DNA of 64,000 nucleotides, taken from NCBI GenBank assembly GCA_006937955.1, contig SSNP01000252.1:446888-510887 (forward strand). Reading direction: 5' to 3'. Position numbers and translations under genes: made by a program. Below, piece by piece: positions 21,737 through 33,114 of this stretch (position 1 is the first letter of the stretch; every line of letters begins with the position of its first letter). The notes beneath the pieces are model-generated. The model was given only the letters and a program-made list of their open reading frames with translations, was not told the origin of the DNA and did no database searches. Source of the stretch: Pachypanchax playfairii. Lineage: Eukaryota; Chordata; Actinopteri; Cyprinodontiformes; Aplocheilidae.

Positions 21737-24336
21737 GGCTGTAAAACCCCTCGCAACACACTATATACACTTTTTTCAAACATACATTAACATTTATTCA
21801 CATTTCTCTTTAGTTTAAATACTCTCAAAGTTTAAACCTTAGTTTTAAAACATAAAAGTATTAATATGCTGCGGTCTCTTCATCCGTGTGCTGCACAGGT
21901 GTGTCTTTTTCCTCTGAAGGTGGCGGAGCAGGTGTCTTTTTTCCGAGTGAGGAACATAGTTATGGGTAGTTGTGCTGTTTTTTTTCCTTCTAGATGAGAA
22001 GATTCTTATAACTAGACATTACAGGAGACACGACACAGAGGAGATTAACAATTTCCTCCAATCAATCAAGATGCAGAACATAACAGGCATCATTGTTGTG
22101 GCTTTTTTAAGTTAATACTTAAACCTGATTTAATTTTGGTAACAGAAATTCTATTTATTGAAATTTATTTATGTTGCGGTTGCAGTGTGAAGTTAAAGTT
22201 TTATAAATAAATCAACATTGACACAAAGGTGAGACGTGTCATAATTCACACTTGCAACCCCCCCCCCAACACATACACACACAGCTACCCAAGCACCACA
22301 GCTGGAACAGTAAACTCCTGGTCAGTTCACACATTTTTGTGTGCTTTATATTTACATGATTTTAATGAAAGGCTGTCTGAGGACATCCAAGGTGAGAACA
22401 AAAGTGGCAGCAAGTAACTAGGTAAAATTTGATGGTCTTTTAATAATGACAAGAAAACAGAAAATATAACAAATAAATTATAAACCAGAAATGGACAGTG
22501 AGGAAGGTAACCAGGGAGAAACAACAGGAATAGGACAATAAAAAATGCCTGATGATCTAGCAGCAAAATACAGGATTTGGGCACATTATATACTGGAGAC
22601 ATGATTACTGGAATGCAGAGTAGCTGAGTGATTGCAGAAACAAGTCAGGTGTGTATCAGAGCATGACAAAATGGAGAAACAGTGACTATAAAAAACTCCT
22701 GGCCAGGAAACTAAACGGAAAACTAAAAGTAACTTTGTTTCTTGTTTAAAAATGAACTGAAAAAAATCAAACAGGCTCGCAGTGATATAATAAGAACAAC
22801 ATTTTTATGTTTAATAAGAATATCTAAAAGAATAAAAACAAAAACACTTGAATGTAAATAAGACAAGCTATGAAAACAAATAACTGATAAAATAACTGCT
22901 GCATCCTACAGATGATAAAACCAAAAACATTCAGAATACAAGGGATAGGAAATAAAACTGATTACAAAACCTAAAAACATACTGGTCAAACAAAACTAAC
23001 AAGTCACAAACTATTAAACAGATAACCGAGAAATTCCTAAAATTATCCAATAAAAAATAGGATTGCAATTATTTTAAACCATAAAATATATTTTGCACAG
23101 TTGCTCTTGTCTTCCAGCTGATTGTTGCCAGGGTTAGGCAGTGATGCAGGGTTTCCCTCCATCTCACTGCTTCCTCCTCTCTGCACGATGTGTCAGATGA
23201 CTTGAGCCAAAGTTGGGCATGCAGCCATGTCCATCAGATCCTTCCATCAAGCTGTGGACCGGGTGGTGGAAAAAGATGACAGGCAACAGAGAGACGGCAG
23301 ATGTTTTGCAGGAACTGATATGTGTTCACATCCATGAGGGATGTCATTATGTGGTGGACAGAAAAATGTGTAGCTAATTAGTGCCTTATTAATTCAAGGA
23401 CACTGGGTTGCAGCAACACACACTCCTGCAGTTCTGGCTTGTGGTACTGATGGTTAAGCAATCTCTGACAGTATTAGTGTCTCAGAGAGATAACCTCTTT
23501 CTAGTTAACCATCTCAAACCCCCATCCCAAGTTCCTTTGAAAAAACCTAAAACTCTGGAATAAAACATGCTTTTGCCATTACAAGTATAGAGTTATAAGC
23601 CTAAAAGGGAAGAATTTAGAGGTACACAATTTCTGTGGATTTTTCTCCCTCAGAGCCCATGCTGTGTTGTGGTAAGTAAATAAAGCAGCATCTACCTGAG
23701 GGCATGCAGGGGTTGTATGACCTGAGAAGACTGGACAGCACAGCAGTTTGAGGACAATCACCAAATTGGTAGAGCTTAGAATTTCATCTGTGCCTTGTGT
23801 TTTTCTCCTTCAGCTGGATCTTTTGAGTTTTATACTGTTTCTTCTGCATAATAAACCTCACCCTGTGACATAAATCTGTTTTACACTATTTATTTTTTTC
23901 CTTGTCTTACACCCTCCTTTTTCCTGTGTCCTCTCATTACTCTCCCACTTTCTACTCTTTTATCACTTGTTTAAAGCAGTACAGCATCCCATATTCTAAA
24001 TTCTAGTGTGTGTCTGCATTTGTGTGTATGGACTGGTAGGAGCAATAAATGGGCTCAGGTTTATGAGAGCAGTGAAAACTACATGCTGAGGTTTACTGGG
24101 TAATGGATCCCAGGATGGTTTCAGCCAAATGTTATAACTTTTCACCAACAACAGACTGTGCTAGTAAGAGAGAGCTAGCAGTCCTCTGGAGACGGGTGTT
24201 TAAAATCTATGTGCTAAAGGAAAGACAAACTAAAATAACCTCAGATCTTCATCCAATTCCAGGAATAATTATATGAATTGCTAAAACTGTGTCAAGCAGT
24301 TGTGGCCCCGGCATTCTGAAACTCCCCTGAACTGTA
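21737..24336. other. Non-coding stretch with a repeat-like patch
   Basis: 22390-22740 is purine-rich and resembles the unclassified repeat at 7795-8264 in style. A short poly-C lies at 22259-22267. The remainder shows no gene or element ends. Specific attempts to find TdT (Pol X) motifs such as GGFRRG or DVDFL on + failed. Confidence 0.4.
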
Positions 24337-25829
24337 CGTACCTACCTACCTACCTACCTACCTCCCTCCCTCCCTACCTCCCTCCCTCCCTACACACCTA
24401 CACTACCTATCTACCTACCTACCTACCTACCTCCCTCCCTACCTACCTACCTACCTACCTACCTACCTACCTACCTACCTACCTACCTACCTACCTACCT
24501 ACCTACCTACCTACCTACCTACTTACCTCCCTACACACCTACACTACCTATCTACCTACCTCCCTCCCTCCCTACACACCTACACTACCTATCTACCTAC
24601 CTACCTACCTACCTCCCTCCCTACCTACCTACCTACCTACCTACCTACCTACCTACCTACCTACCTACCAACCTCCCCCCCTACCTACTTACCTCCCTAC
24701 ACACCTACACTACCTACCTACCTACCTCCCTCCCTCCCTACACACCTACACTACCTACCTACCTACCTACCTACCTCCCTCCCTACCTACCTACCTACCT
24801 ACCTACCTACCTACCTACCTACCTACCTACCTCCCTCCCTACCTCCCTCCCTCCCTACCTACCTACTTACCTCCCTACACACCTACCTACCTCCCTACAC
24901 AACCGACCGACCTACCTATCTACCTACCTACCTACTTACCTCCCTACACACCTACACTACCTACCTACCTACCTACCTCCCTCCCTACCTACCTACCTAC
25001 CTACCTACCTACCTACCTACCTACCTCCCTCCCTACCTACCTACCTACCTACCTACCTACCTACTTACCTCCCTACACACCTACCTACCTCCCTACCTCC
25101 CTACACACCTACCTACCTACCTACCTACCTACAGACCTACCTATCTACCTACCTACCTACCTCCCTACACAACCGACCGACCTACCTATCTACCTACCTA
25201 CCTACTTACCTCCCTACACACCTACACTACCTATCTACCTACCTCCCTCCCTCCCTACACATCTACACTACCTATCTACCTACCTACCTACCTACCTCCC
25301 TCCCTACCTACCTACCTACCTACCTACCTACCTACCTACCTACCTACCTACCTACCTACCTACCTACCTACCTACCTACCTACCTACCTACCTACCTACC
25401 TACCTACCTCCCTCCCTCCCTACACACTACACTACCTACCTACCTACCTACCTACCTCCCTCCCTACCTACCCACCTACCTACCTACCTACCTACCTACC
25501 TACCTACCTACCTACCTACCTACCTACCGACCTACCTATCTACCTACCTACCTACTTACCTCCCTACACACCTACACTACCTATCTACCTACCTCCCTCC
25601 CTCCCTACACATCTACACTACCTACCTACCTACCTACCTACCTCCCTCCCTACCTACACATCTACACTACCTACCTACCTACCTACCAACCTCCCTCCCT
25701 ACCTACTTACCTCCCTACACACCTACACTACCTACCTACCTACCTACCTCCCTACACACCTACACTACCTCCCTCCCCACCTACTTACCTCCCTACACAC
25801 CTACACTACCTACCTACCTACACTATCTA
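24337..25829. repeat. 1.5-kb CCTA/CCTC tetranucleotide array with higher-order units
   Basis: Runs of CCTA alternate with CCTCCCTCCCT and spacers reading TACACACCTACACTACC. Spacers often come in pairs 41 bp apart (for example 24532/24573, 24698/24739, 25215/25256 and 25565/25606). A longer block around 25205 recurs around 25555, about 350 bp later. The array is open in one frame for 520 codons, but only because the tetramer lacks stops. It is not a gene. Confidence 0.95.
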
Positions 25830-26648
25830 ATCTGTTGTATCCTCCTCACTTTTGTCAAGTAATGTCTTCACATCTGCTTTAAATCTGCCTGTCAGTTACT
25901 CTGACTGAGAGGAAACTCAAATTATAGACACTTTGGTTAATTTTAACCCACAACCATTTTTGAAGAGATTTTATATATATGAACAGAGCATCTTGTAGTG
26001 TGCACTCAAACCTCTCGGCAGCCTGGCCTGCTTGTCATTTGCATTAAAAATAACAAGTGGGTATGAAGGGAGATGTGCCTTGTAGTGGTCTTCCTTCCCT
26101 TTCCTGCCCACTAGTTTCTCTCAGCTTGCTCTGCCTTTGGCTGATAGTGGGAGCTGACAAGCTCTGGTGTCAGGTCCAGTTTAGCACTTTAAGGCAGGAC
26201 GTGTCACACACTCTCTACAGTCTGTCTCCCTCCCAAGGTGAGTCATGCCTTGTCAACTCTCCTATAGAGACATAAGCCATCACATTGTTCTGGTAGACGT
26301 CCAGCACTTAATAGCCTTGTCGTGATTTGTCAGAGAAAATACTCATCTGCTGAGGAGAGCAATCACTTAGAGCAAGGTTAGAGTGTTTATGTGTTGGAGT
26401 AGAGGTGGATTTACCAAAGTAAGACTGTGCAGTCATGGTATGTCTGAGCCTTAGCACGTCTTAAATGGATATTGGCAGTTTGCAATGAAGGAAGGAGTTC
26501 AAGTAAGAGTAGAGAAAAAACTTTGTGTGAAAGAGCATTTCCTTCACAGTGAGACTTAAAGTTTGGAAACAGTTTTTTAGGCTGGGGTCACAGGATTTCT
26601 GTGAATTTTATATAATTCTGACTCTTTGTTTACTTGTTCTCTCTCTAG
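25830..26648 (+). other. Probable last intron of dntt (3' part)
   Basis: Unique-looking sequence without conserved Pol X motifs. It ends in a good 3' splice site, a pyrimidine-rich TTGTTCTCTCTCTAG just before 26649. Confidence 0.55.
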
Positions 26649-26735
26649 AAGGAATTCCTGACAGCTACGACTGAAAAGGACATCTTTGACCATCTGGGCC
26701 TTGAGTACATTGAGCCTTGGCAGAGAAATGCATAG
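26649..26735 (+). CDS. dntt: Terminal deoxynucleotidyl transferase, last coding exon
   Basis: The exon encodes 28 residues and a stop, beginning KEFLTATTEKDIFDHLGLEY and ending IEPWQRNA. This matches the C-terminus of vertebrate TdT, whose human form ends DYIEPWERNA. The related Pol mu tail differs at the EPW position. As recalled, human TdT also has 28 residues after its last splice junction, which fits the acceptor at 26648. TdT is a nuclear family X polymerase that adds untemplated nucleotides at V(D)J junctions in developing lymphocytes. The segment is the very end of the catalytic domain, and no catalytic residue lies in it. The reading frame is intact. Earlier exons were not found upstream in the window. 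Confidence 0.93.
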   Translation, partial: KEFLTATTEKDIFDHLGLEYIEPWQRNA

Positions 26736-26975
26736 GCCTCCACTTTGCCCTGGATGGATGAGGCCCTGTGCGTACATTGATGATCATCCCATCTGCTTGC
26801 TGTTCCAAGGCTTTCCTGTGATTCACCTTCAAACAGCTTTGATTCCCAAACTCTTTTGGGCTGCTATTGCCAATTTTGTTGTTGCTGTAATCGCCTGGAT
26901 TACATGCTGATGTATGATTCATAATTCAGCTTATTCAGTATTGTCTGACAGTGAATAAACATTTTCCTATTCCAT
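26736..26975 (+). other. dntt: Probable dntt 3'UTR
   Basis: The 240 bases after the stop contain no repeat. AATAAA occurs at 26954-26959 and would place cleavage near 26970-26985. The end is inferred from this signal only. Confidence 0.5.
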
Positions 26976-28366
26976 TCATGGTCTGCCTGTCTCCAAGTGT
27001 TGTAATCATGGGCAGGACAAAAACGTAAATCAGTCTGCGTAGGAATTGCCCGCAGTGCCCGTGAGATGCAGGAGAGAAGGGGATTGGCAAAATGCACAGT
27101 AGTAAGGGGGTTGACCACCGAGGGAAAGGAGGGAGAAAGAGAAAACAGGAAACGATGAGAGAGGCAAGGGAGAAGGGAGCTTTTTTGTCGAGCAAAATGT
27201 TGTAATCACCCTCCTCCTGACAGGAAATGGCTCAGTGTGAAGCTGAGCCAGGTCTCTTGGGAAAAGAGAGGCGGGTAATGAGCATCAGATAGAGGAGTGC
27301 TTTGCGTCGCATTTAGCCTCCATTTAAGCCTACATCCACAGGAGATCATTTAACAGGAATCCCCTGATCCAGAGACCCATAGTCTCTATTCATTGTTCCA
27401 CAATGAATACCCTTCCCTAGATAGTCTGCTGAATTGGAGGTAATCAGCTGCACCGGGACATCATAAAGAATTTAGATGGAAGGTAAATGAGTTCACTAAC
27501 CACATGGAAGGATCCCATCATTTAAAGCAACTCTGTTTCCACACTTTCATTATTCTTCAGCTTTGACTTTTATTCTGTTAAAATGCTTGTTAAGATTTGT
27601 GTCCTTACTTTTTCAAGACATTCACCTTCAAATAAATAAATTATGTCTGAGGGTATGGTGGATAAATCGAAGTTACTCACTCAGTGACGACAAGCTCTAC
27701 CTTTCTGTCTGCACCCAAGCAGAATTCACAATAGTCAGGCTCAGTTTATCTCATGCTGCCTCAACAAGAACAGAGACGGCTGAGAATTAAGCATTCTGGC
27801 GATTCACCCTATTTAAAGATCTTTAACTAGAACACTCCAGCACTTTAAGGACTTAGACCTCCCAGCACTTTCTTCCAGCTCCCTCTTGGACTCTGTCTTA
27901 CTATCTGTCCTGCTGTGCAGCTCTTTCAACCACAGTGACAACAAACTTTAAAGCTTCTGAATTGCATCACTAACTAGAGAAACTCCTGCTTTGGTTTTCT
28001 GGGTTGGCTAATGTTTTGTTTTTATAGGAAGGAAAAAATCCTTTTTTTTTTTCTTTCCAGAAAAATTCTTCCCATCATAAAATTAAATCAAGCTGACCTG
28101 AATAAATTTACATTAGTCTTGCTCTCTTTTTTCTGATTGTTTTTCAAGTGCAAATGAGATTTACTCTCTCTATTCATATTAAATATTTACAAGTGAAATC
28201 GGTTGGCTTCTGTTTTGGGTTTGGTTGCAGAGCAGCCGTGACACGGTGTAGACTTTCTGAGAAGGTTGATCTCCATTTGTTTTGACAACAACAAACAAAA
28301 GAAAAACCACCATGTTACATGCTGCCTGTCCTTCTAAGAGAAGATAATATTATAAAAGAGTCTGCT
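26976..28366. other. Intergenic stretch downstream of dntt
   Basis: No gene or element ends were recognised. 27200-27480 is repeat-free and of mixed composition, with GGTAATGAGCATCAG and GAGGTAATCAGCTG motifs. It could hold conserved non-coding sequence, but this is untested. Confidence 0.4.
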
Positions 28367-28985
28367 TAAAGGGTATCTGTCACAAAAAAGAAAGACAGAA
28401 TAACAAGTAGATAAAATTATTAAATTTGATATAAGAACATATTTTTTGGGTAGTATTTACCCATTGAGCGTTGGCCGCTGCTTAACCGATGGAAGTGACG
28501 TATATAGCCACATCGATGTGTTAATCAGCTGATTATAGTAGGTGTGTCCTTACAGACTTCGGGGTGTTGGCAATGATCAAGAGGGTTGGAATAAACCTTT
28601 TATACCAATTATTAGTGAATATTTGCCCAGGAGCTCAGGCAGAGTTAATTTAGAAACACTTTTTAAAAATTGTATCATAAAACCAATCGAGTTTAAAAGG
28701 TAAGGGAAATCTGTCTGACATGTTGTCACATTGGTCAGTGTGTATGTAAACAAACATGGAGACTGATCGAGACAGCAAAGAATTTAAAGATGTCTCTGAA
28801 GAAATTTAAGCATCTGAGCTTCTCCTTGTTCAGTTGGAAACTTGAATTGCTCTCTGAAACTTCTCAACCTGAAACCAGCCCTCGTACCAAGCGCAGAGCA
28901 TCTGTTTAAAGATTTCACTGAAACAAATGTAAACAAAGTTGTAACGTTTATGTCGTAGGTATTTTTGATAATGTCTTGACACAGG
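28367..28985. mobile_element. Possible TTAA-type element, right end not found
   Basis: TTAAAGGGTATCTGTCAC resembles the left ends of the other TTAA elements here. A frame at about 28757 starts METDRDSKEFKDVSEE and stops soon after, like the short ATG-led pieces in the MITEs at 29351 and 44421. Without a right end the call stays weak. Confidence 0.3.
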
Positions 28986-28991
28986 GTTTCA

Positions 28992-29100
28992 GGTAGGGAT
29001 GTGTGATACCACTAATTTTCTTTCTGATCCGATACCAAGTAAATTTCAGTCCAGTATCGGCGATACCGATCCGATACCGATACTTTGCTAAATCATGTTC
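28992..29100. mobile_element. hAT-like left-end fragment
   Basis: AGGTAGGGATGTGTGATACC followed by repeated CCGATACCGATCCGATACC words is the usual left end of a fish hAT MITE. The match fades after about 110 bp. Confidence 0.45.
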
Positions 29101-29350
29101 TGTTTGGAGTATTACATTTTAAAATTAATTGATTTTAAGGCAGCTGTTCTCATTTGACTACCACAAATAAATACCTATATACCAGATGATTTAAATCACT
29201 TTCACCAATTACAAAATGGTGCATAAAGTCTCAACAACTCCACATTGTGTCCTACCTGGATCCCTGAAGGATTTCAAGAGGAATGTCTGTTTGACCCTCG
29301 CAGCACCTGATCCCTCATCCTCTGATCATGACATCATCATATTCTGTTGT

Positions 29351-29938
29351 GGTGTTTCTCAATGTCAAGGAACCTTGCCATGATGCCTTGGCACGTTCCA
29401 ATGTTCATGTGCTACGGAGGCATCTGCACTCGGTTTGCCTGCTGTTTAGCTAACATACCAAGGATACATGGGACATGCATAGATGCCTTCCCTCAGTCTC
29501 AATTTCCCAGAATACATTGCAGTGTTTTCAAAATGGCGGTTGAGGAGCCGGCAGCAGCTATTTCAAAGGCAAATTTCCAGTTTAAATGTAAGTTAACTGA
29601 TTGTTGTTATCGGACTTATCTAAAACGTTTTTTTTTTTAAGTCCTAAGTAGTTATACGGTTGGTTAGTTGCTTTGTAGTTGCAGCTTCGGTGGTTTGAAC
29701 GTATTAACTTGCTTGCACATTTATTTTTATTGTATTTTTATTAACACTTCTAGCTCCATTGCTGAAGGAATGCTGCTACACTACTATGCTACTTCGATGG
29801 GCGGGATGTAAACAGAGCGCATGAACGGGCAGCCGTCGTCACGTGAGTTAAGTATGTTCCAGTGTCCTTGTAAGCAAGACGCTTTTCCTACTAAGGCAGT
29901 GCCCCGGTAGGCAAGGTTCCTTGACATTGAGAAACACC
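29351..29938 (+). mobile_element. MITE carrying an ATG-led exon-like piece
   Basis: Left GGTGTTTCTCAATGTCAAGG and right CCTTGACATTGAGAAACACC are perfect inverted repeats of 20 bp, extending with GAACCTTGCC. The 588-bp element contains a CpG-rich 3' part, AAAATGGCGG around an ATG, and a consensus splice donor. No clear target duplication was seen. The superfamily is not assigned. Confidence 0.7.
29533..29587 (+). pseudogene. Exon-like 5' coding piece inside the MITE
   Basis: ATG in a strong context (AAAATGGCGG) opens a frame reading MAVEEPAAAISKANFQFK, followed directly by the donor GTAAGT at 29588. This looks like a first coding exon, either captured from a host gene or left from the parent transposase gene after internal deletion. 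The protein is too short to identify. Confidence 0.4.
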
Positions 29939-31204
29939 CATAGATTATAAAGCGTCATTGTATGGTTAAGTGAGACCTCTGATCTAAAAAGATCTGCTTG
30001 TCCAAACCCATGAAGGTGGTGGGTGCTGGACCATTATGTGGATGGTTTGTGGCAAAAATACATAAGATGGTCACGAACTGCAGGATGATACTAATGGCTT
30101 ATTTATTCAACAAATGTTCTTATTTAGAGTTTATTTACTGCACCAAGGAGTTATGATAAATAATTAACCGGTAAAACCCTGCAGTCCAAATTTTTATATC
30201 TGCCTCAATGAAATCATTGGCCAAAAGTCTGAGTTGAATAGTTACACCCCAGTTGGAAGTTTTAAGATGCTCAAACCAACAAAAATCCTGAATGATCAGA
30301 GAGTTGCTTTTTAGAACTGTATTTTTTATTCTTTACAATAAACAAATTTGCAAAATTGTGGTAAAAATTTCAGCTTTATTCCCTCTTAAGAGTTGTTTTG
30401 TTTTTTCACAGTTCCTAGTCTAAAGAAATCTAACTGATTTGTTTATTTATCGCTTTCAGCCTATCATATGTGCCCATGTTCTATGTAAATCCTTGCCTTT
30501 GGCTTCTTGCTGTCTGGCAACAACAACCCTTTTAAAAAAAACATGCTTGATGTCTGAGGTCTAACTGAGATGACAGATGTGTGAAGACGTGGAAAAAAAT
30601 GGTGGCAGAATTTGCATAAAGTGCCTGATTTGCTGACAAAATGTTTTTTCCCATCTAATCGGTTTTCATTTCTACCTATGCAATCATTTCCATTCCTCAG
30701 TTCTGTTTCAGAGATATTTCAGCGCCTAAAGCTTTCAATCATGACTGTCAGACAGCCATTCTTATAACTCAGGCAGATCCATCACACCACAGAAGCTTTA
30801 TATGGACATCTTGCAGCCTCACACTGACCTTTTAATAAACATGAGCACTGTGATATATACATGGATAGATTACCAAATGGGCTTACTGGACTCAAGCCTG
30901 AAGGGCGCATATGAGGGTTTTTACAGGGGGTACCGCAACAACATCAACTTGCACAATAACAACATCACATTTAGAGAATCACAAATCTGCCACAAGCACA
31001 AAAAAAAAAGACAAAGTGCCTCCTCCAGGGATGTAATACCACCACAGAAATATTTAAATAACCACAATAGTTGAATTTGCAATAGCAAAAGACACGTTAT
31101 AGTTATATATAGTTATAGGATGATATAAAGTATCTGACAAGACGTCTGTTCATCAAGAGTGTTTATCAACTAAGACCTGAAACAGCTGGAACATGTGGGT
31201 TACC
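29939..31204. other. Non-coding stretch, nothing recognised
   Basis: AT-rich DNA. The 90-codon frame at 30802 shows no domain and is taken as chance. Confidence 0.4.
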
Positions 31205-31545
31205 TTAAAGACCCACTCCCATAAAAATCTGTTTTTTCGTGTTGTTAGCATGTTCTAGTGACAATTGTCTGATGCTAGAGGACATATCTTAAGAAAATTA
31301 AGCTCAAAATTGAATTTCTGAGTGTGTCTGCATTCAAATCGCTGTGAATCAGTAGCAGTTGATGAAATACGGTCCAAAAAAGAGTGTGTTTGTGATGTAG
31401 AAAAGGCACTGCGCAGGCCAGCTAGCTCTAGTTAGCTAGTGCTAGCATAAAAAGAGAGCTCTCAGCAACGGGGATTATCCGTGCCAACAGTTTAATCCAC
31501 AGCACAGAGGCAAAATGCTAATGAGTTTACAAAATGAATTTACAA
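31205..31545. mobile_element. TTAA-flanked MITE, family 1 copy 2, truncated
   Basis: It starts TTAAAGACCCACTCCCAT and follows copy 1 (2489-2938) through GATGCTAGAGGACATATCTT and GAGAGCTCTCAGCAACGGGG to the CACAGCACAGAGGC block. The match then fades and no right end is found. Confidence 0.6.
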
Positions 31546-32561
31546 ACAAAAAAAGAAATCAATGAATATATTTGTTTTATATTTGATTTGGGTCGATATT
31601 TCATTTAAAATTATTATATTAGTGAGTTTTCTGTTTCTGATACTAAACTTGTGCAGAAATTCAAGACTTTGAACAAAACTTGTAGCAGACAGAAAATACA
31701 ATGTCACACATCACTACTGTATTCGGCCTCTTTGGGATGTACAGTATAGTTCTGGTCAAGATCTGGAGTGTTTTTCTCAAATTCATTCATGATATATATT
31801 ATATAAAAAAGTTGGATTATTTTATTGCTGTTTACATCCTGAGGTTGATTGAGAGGGCTGATGAAGTAAAGATGAGTTGTTTTTTAGGGAACACTCAAAG
31901 AGAAATGGGTGATCCTGTAGACAGGACATGTAGACCTGGTGAATGTAAGGCTTAAGAGCGGTACTGATGGTGCTGCACTGATATCACCTCCTTAGTATCA
32001 AAGTTCTGTTAACAAAGATCATCCATGAATATGTGATAATAGGTGTATGATCCATCACTTTGGTCAGTGACGATATATCAAATAACTCAAACCCATTCAC
32101 TATCCAAACCACTAATATTATATAGAGAAGTCACTAACCTTTGATGTCCAACATAAAGGAACTATAAGGACGAGGACCAAAATAAACTGACACCAAACAC
32201 TGACGATGTCTGTACTTAGCTCCTTAAGAAAACATTTTTTATTGTATCAGAAGACAGTGATTTATTGGCTGTGCTGTAGAGACTGGAATGCGAGTGTTGG
32301 GGCCAGTCGAAGCCAACGGGGAAAGGTGACAGAATAAGGACACTGTAGCCTTTCTTCTCCAGGCTTGTCAAGGAAGTGAAGTCAATGCATAAAACTAAAG
32401 TACAAAGCAAAAAATGAACAATGACATAGGTGAAATAAATGGTTGTTTAAAGGATTCTCATTGTCATTACCAATTCTAACATAATTGTGTGTTTATGTAC
32501 AAATGTTCATAAATTATGTTTATTTACTAAACATCAGTCATGTTAATGCCTATATTTCAAA
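31546..32561. other. Non-coding stretch, nothing recognised
   Basis: AT-rich DNA without element ends or coding signal. Confidence 0.4.
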
Positions 32562-33114
32562 TTAAATGTACAGTTTGTGAGAATTTTACAGGTAAATACT
32601 CATACAACAGTTTAATGTCCCACCGATGTTGAAAATAAAGTCACATTGTAACAGATCTGGATCTCAGACAGCTGGGTGGTCACTAGTTTTGGTCATTTTA
32701 AAAAGTTAGCCCGGACCAGAATCATTATTTACACGTCCAGACCTCCTGGTTCCATAACGAATCACGTGAGTCTGCAAGGCTGCCAAGTCTTCAACACAAG
32801 CAGCTGGAATTCCACAACGACCAGCAGCAAAAAGTAAGAAACCACCACATCCTTCCAACTGAGCAGCCGAGCTGCACGTGATGGGGCGTTCAAACACACT
32901 TAGGAAAACTCAACACTGAACGAATAGACCTTCAGACATTCCTAAAAATTGGACAAATACAGGAGAAACAAAATGAGGATCAACATCAGAACTGGCAACT
33001 CAGAACAGAAAAATCAAGGAGGGGAGGGGGTGAGAGCAGACGTTTTTTTTTCTACATGAACTGCAGGACTCGGATTTGACGACAAGGTCTAAATCTTACA
33101 TACTGTACCTTTAA
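32562..33114. mobile_element. TTAA-flanked MITE, family 3
   Basis: Left TTAAATGTACAGTTTGTGAG and right CTTACATACTGTACCTTTAA are imperfect inverted repeats, both beginning at TTAA. The 553-bp body is GC-balanced and non-coding. The right end is a common fish repeat end (TTAAAGGTACAGTATGTAAG on -). The Kolobok or piggyBac class is inferred from the TTAA target. Confidence 0.65.

Noticed and set aside
24300..25862. A 520-codon open frame reading as YLPT/LPP repeats
   Set aside because: It is the translation of the CCTA/CCTC array, which contains no stop codon in this frame. There is no non-repeat domain and the flanks are ordinary.
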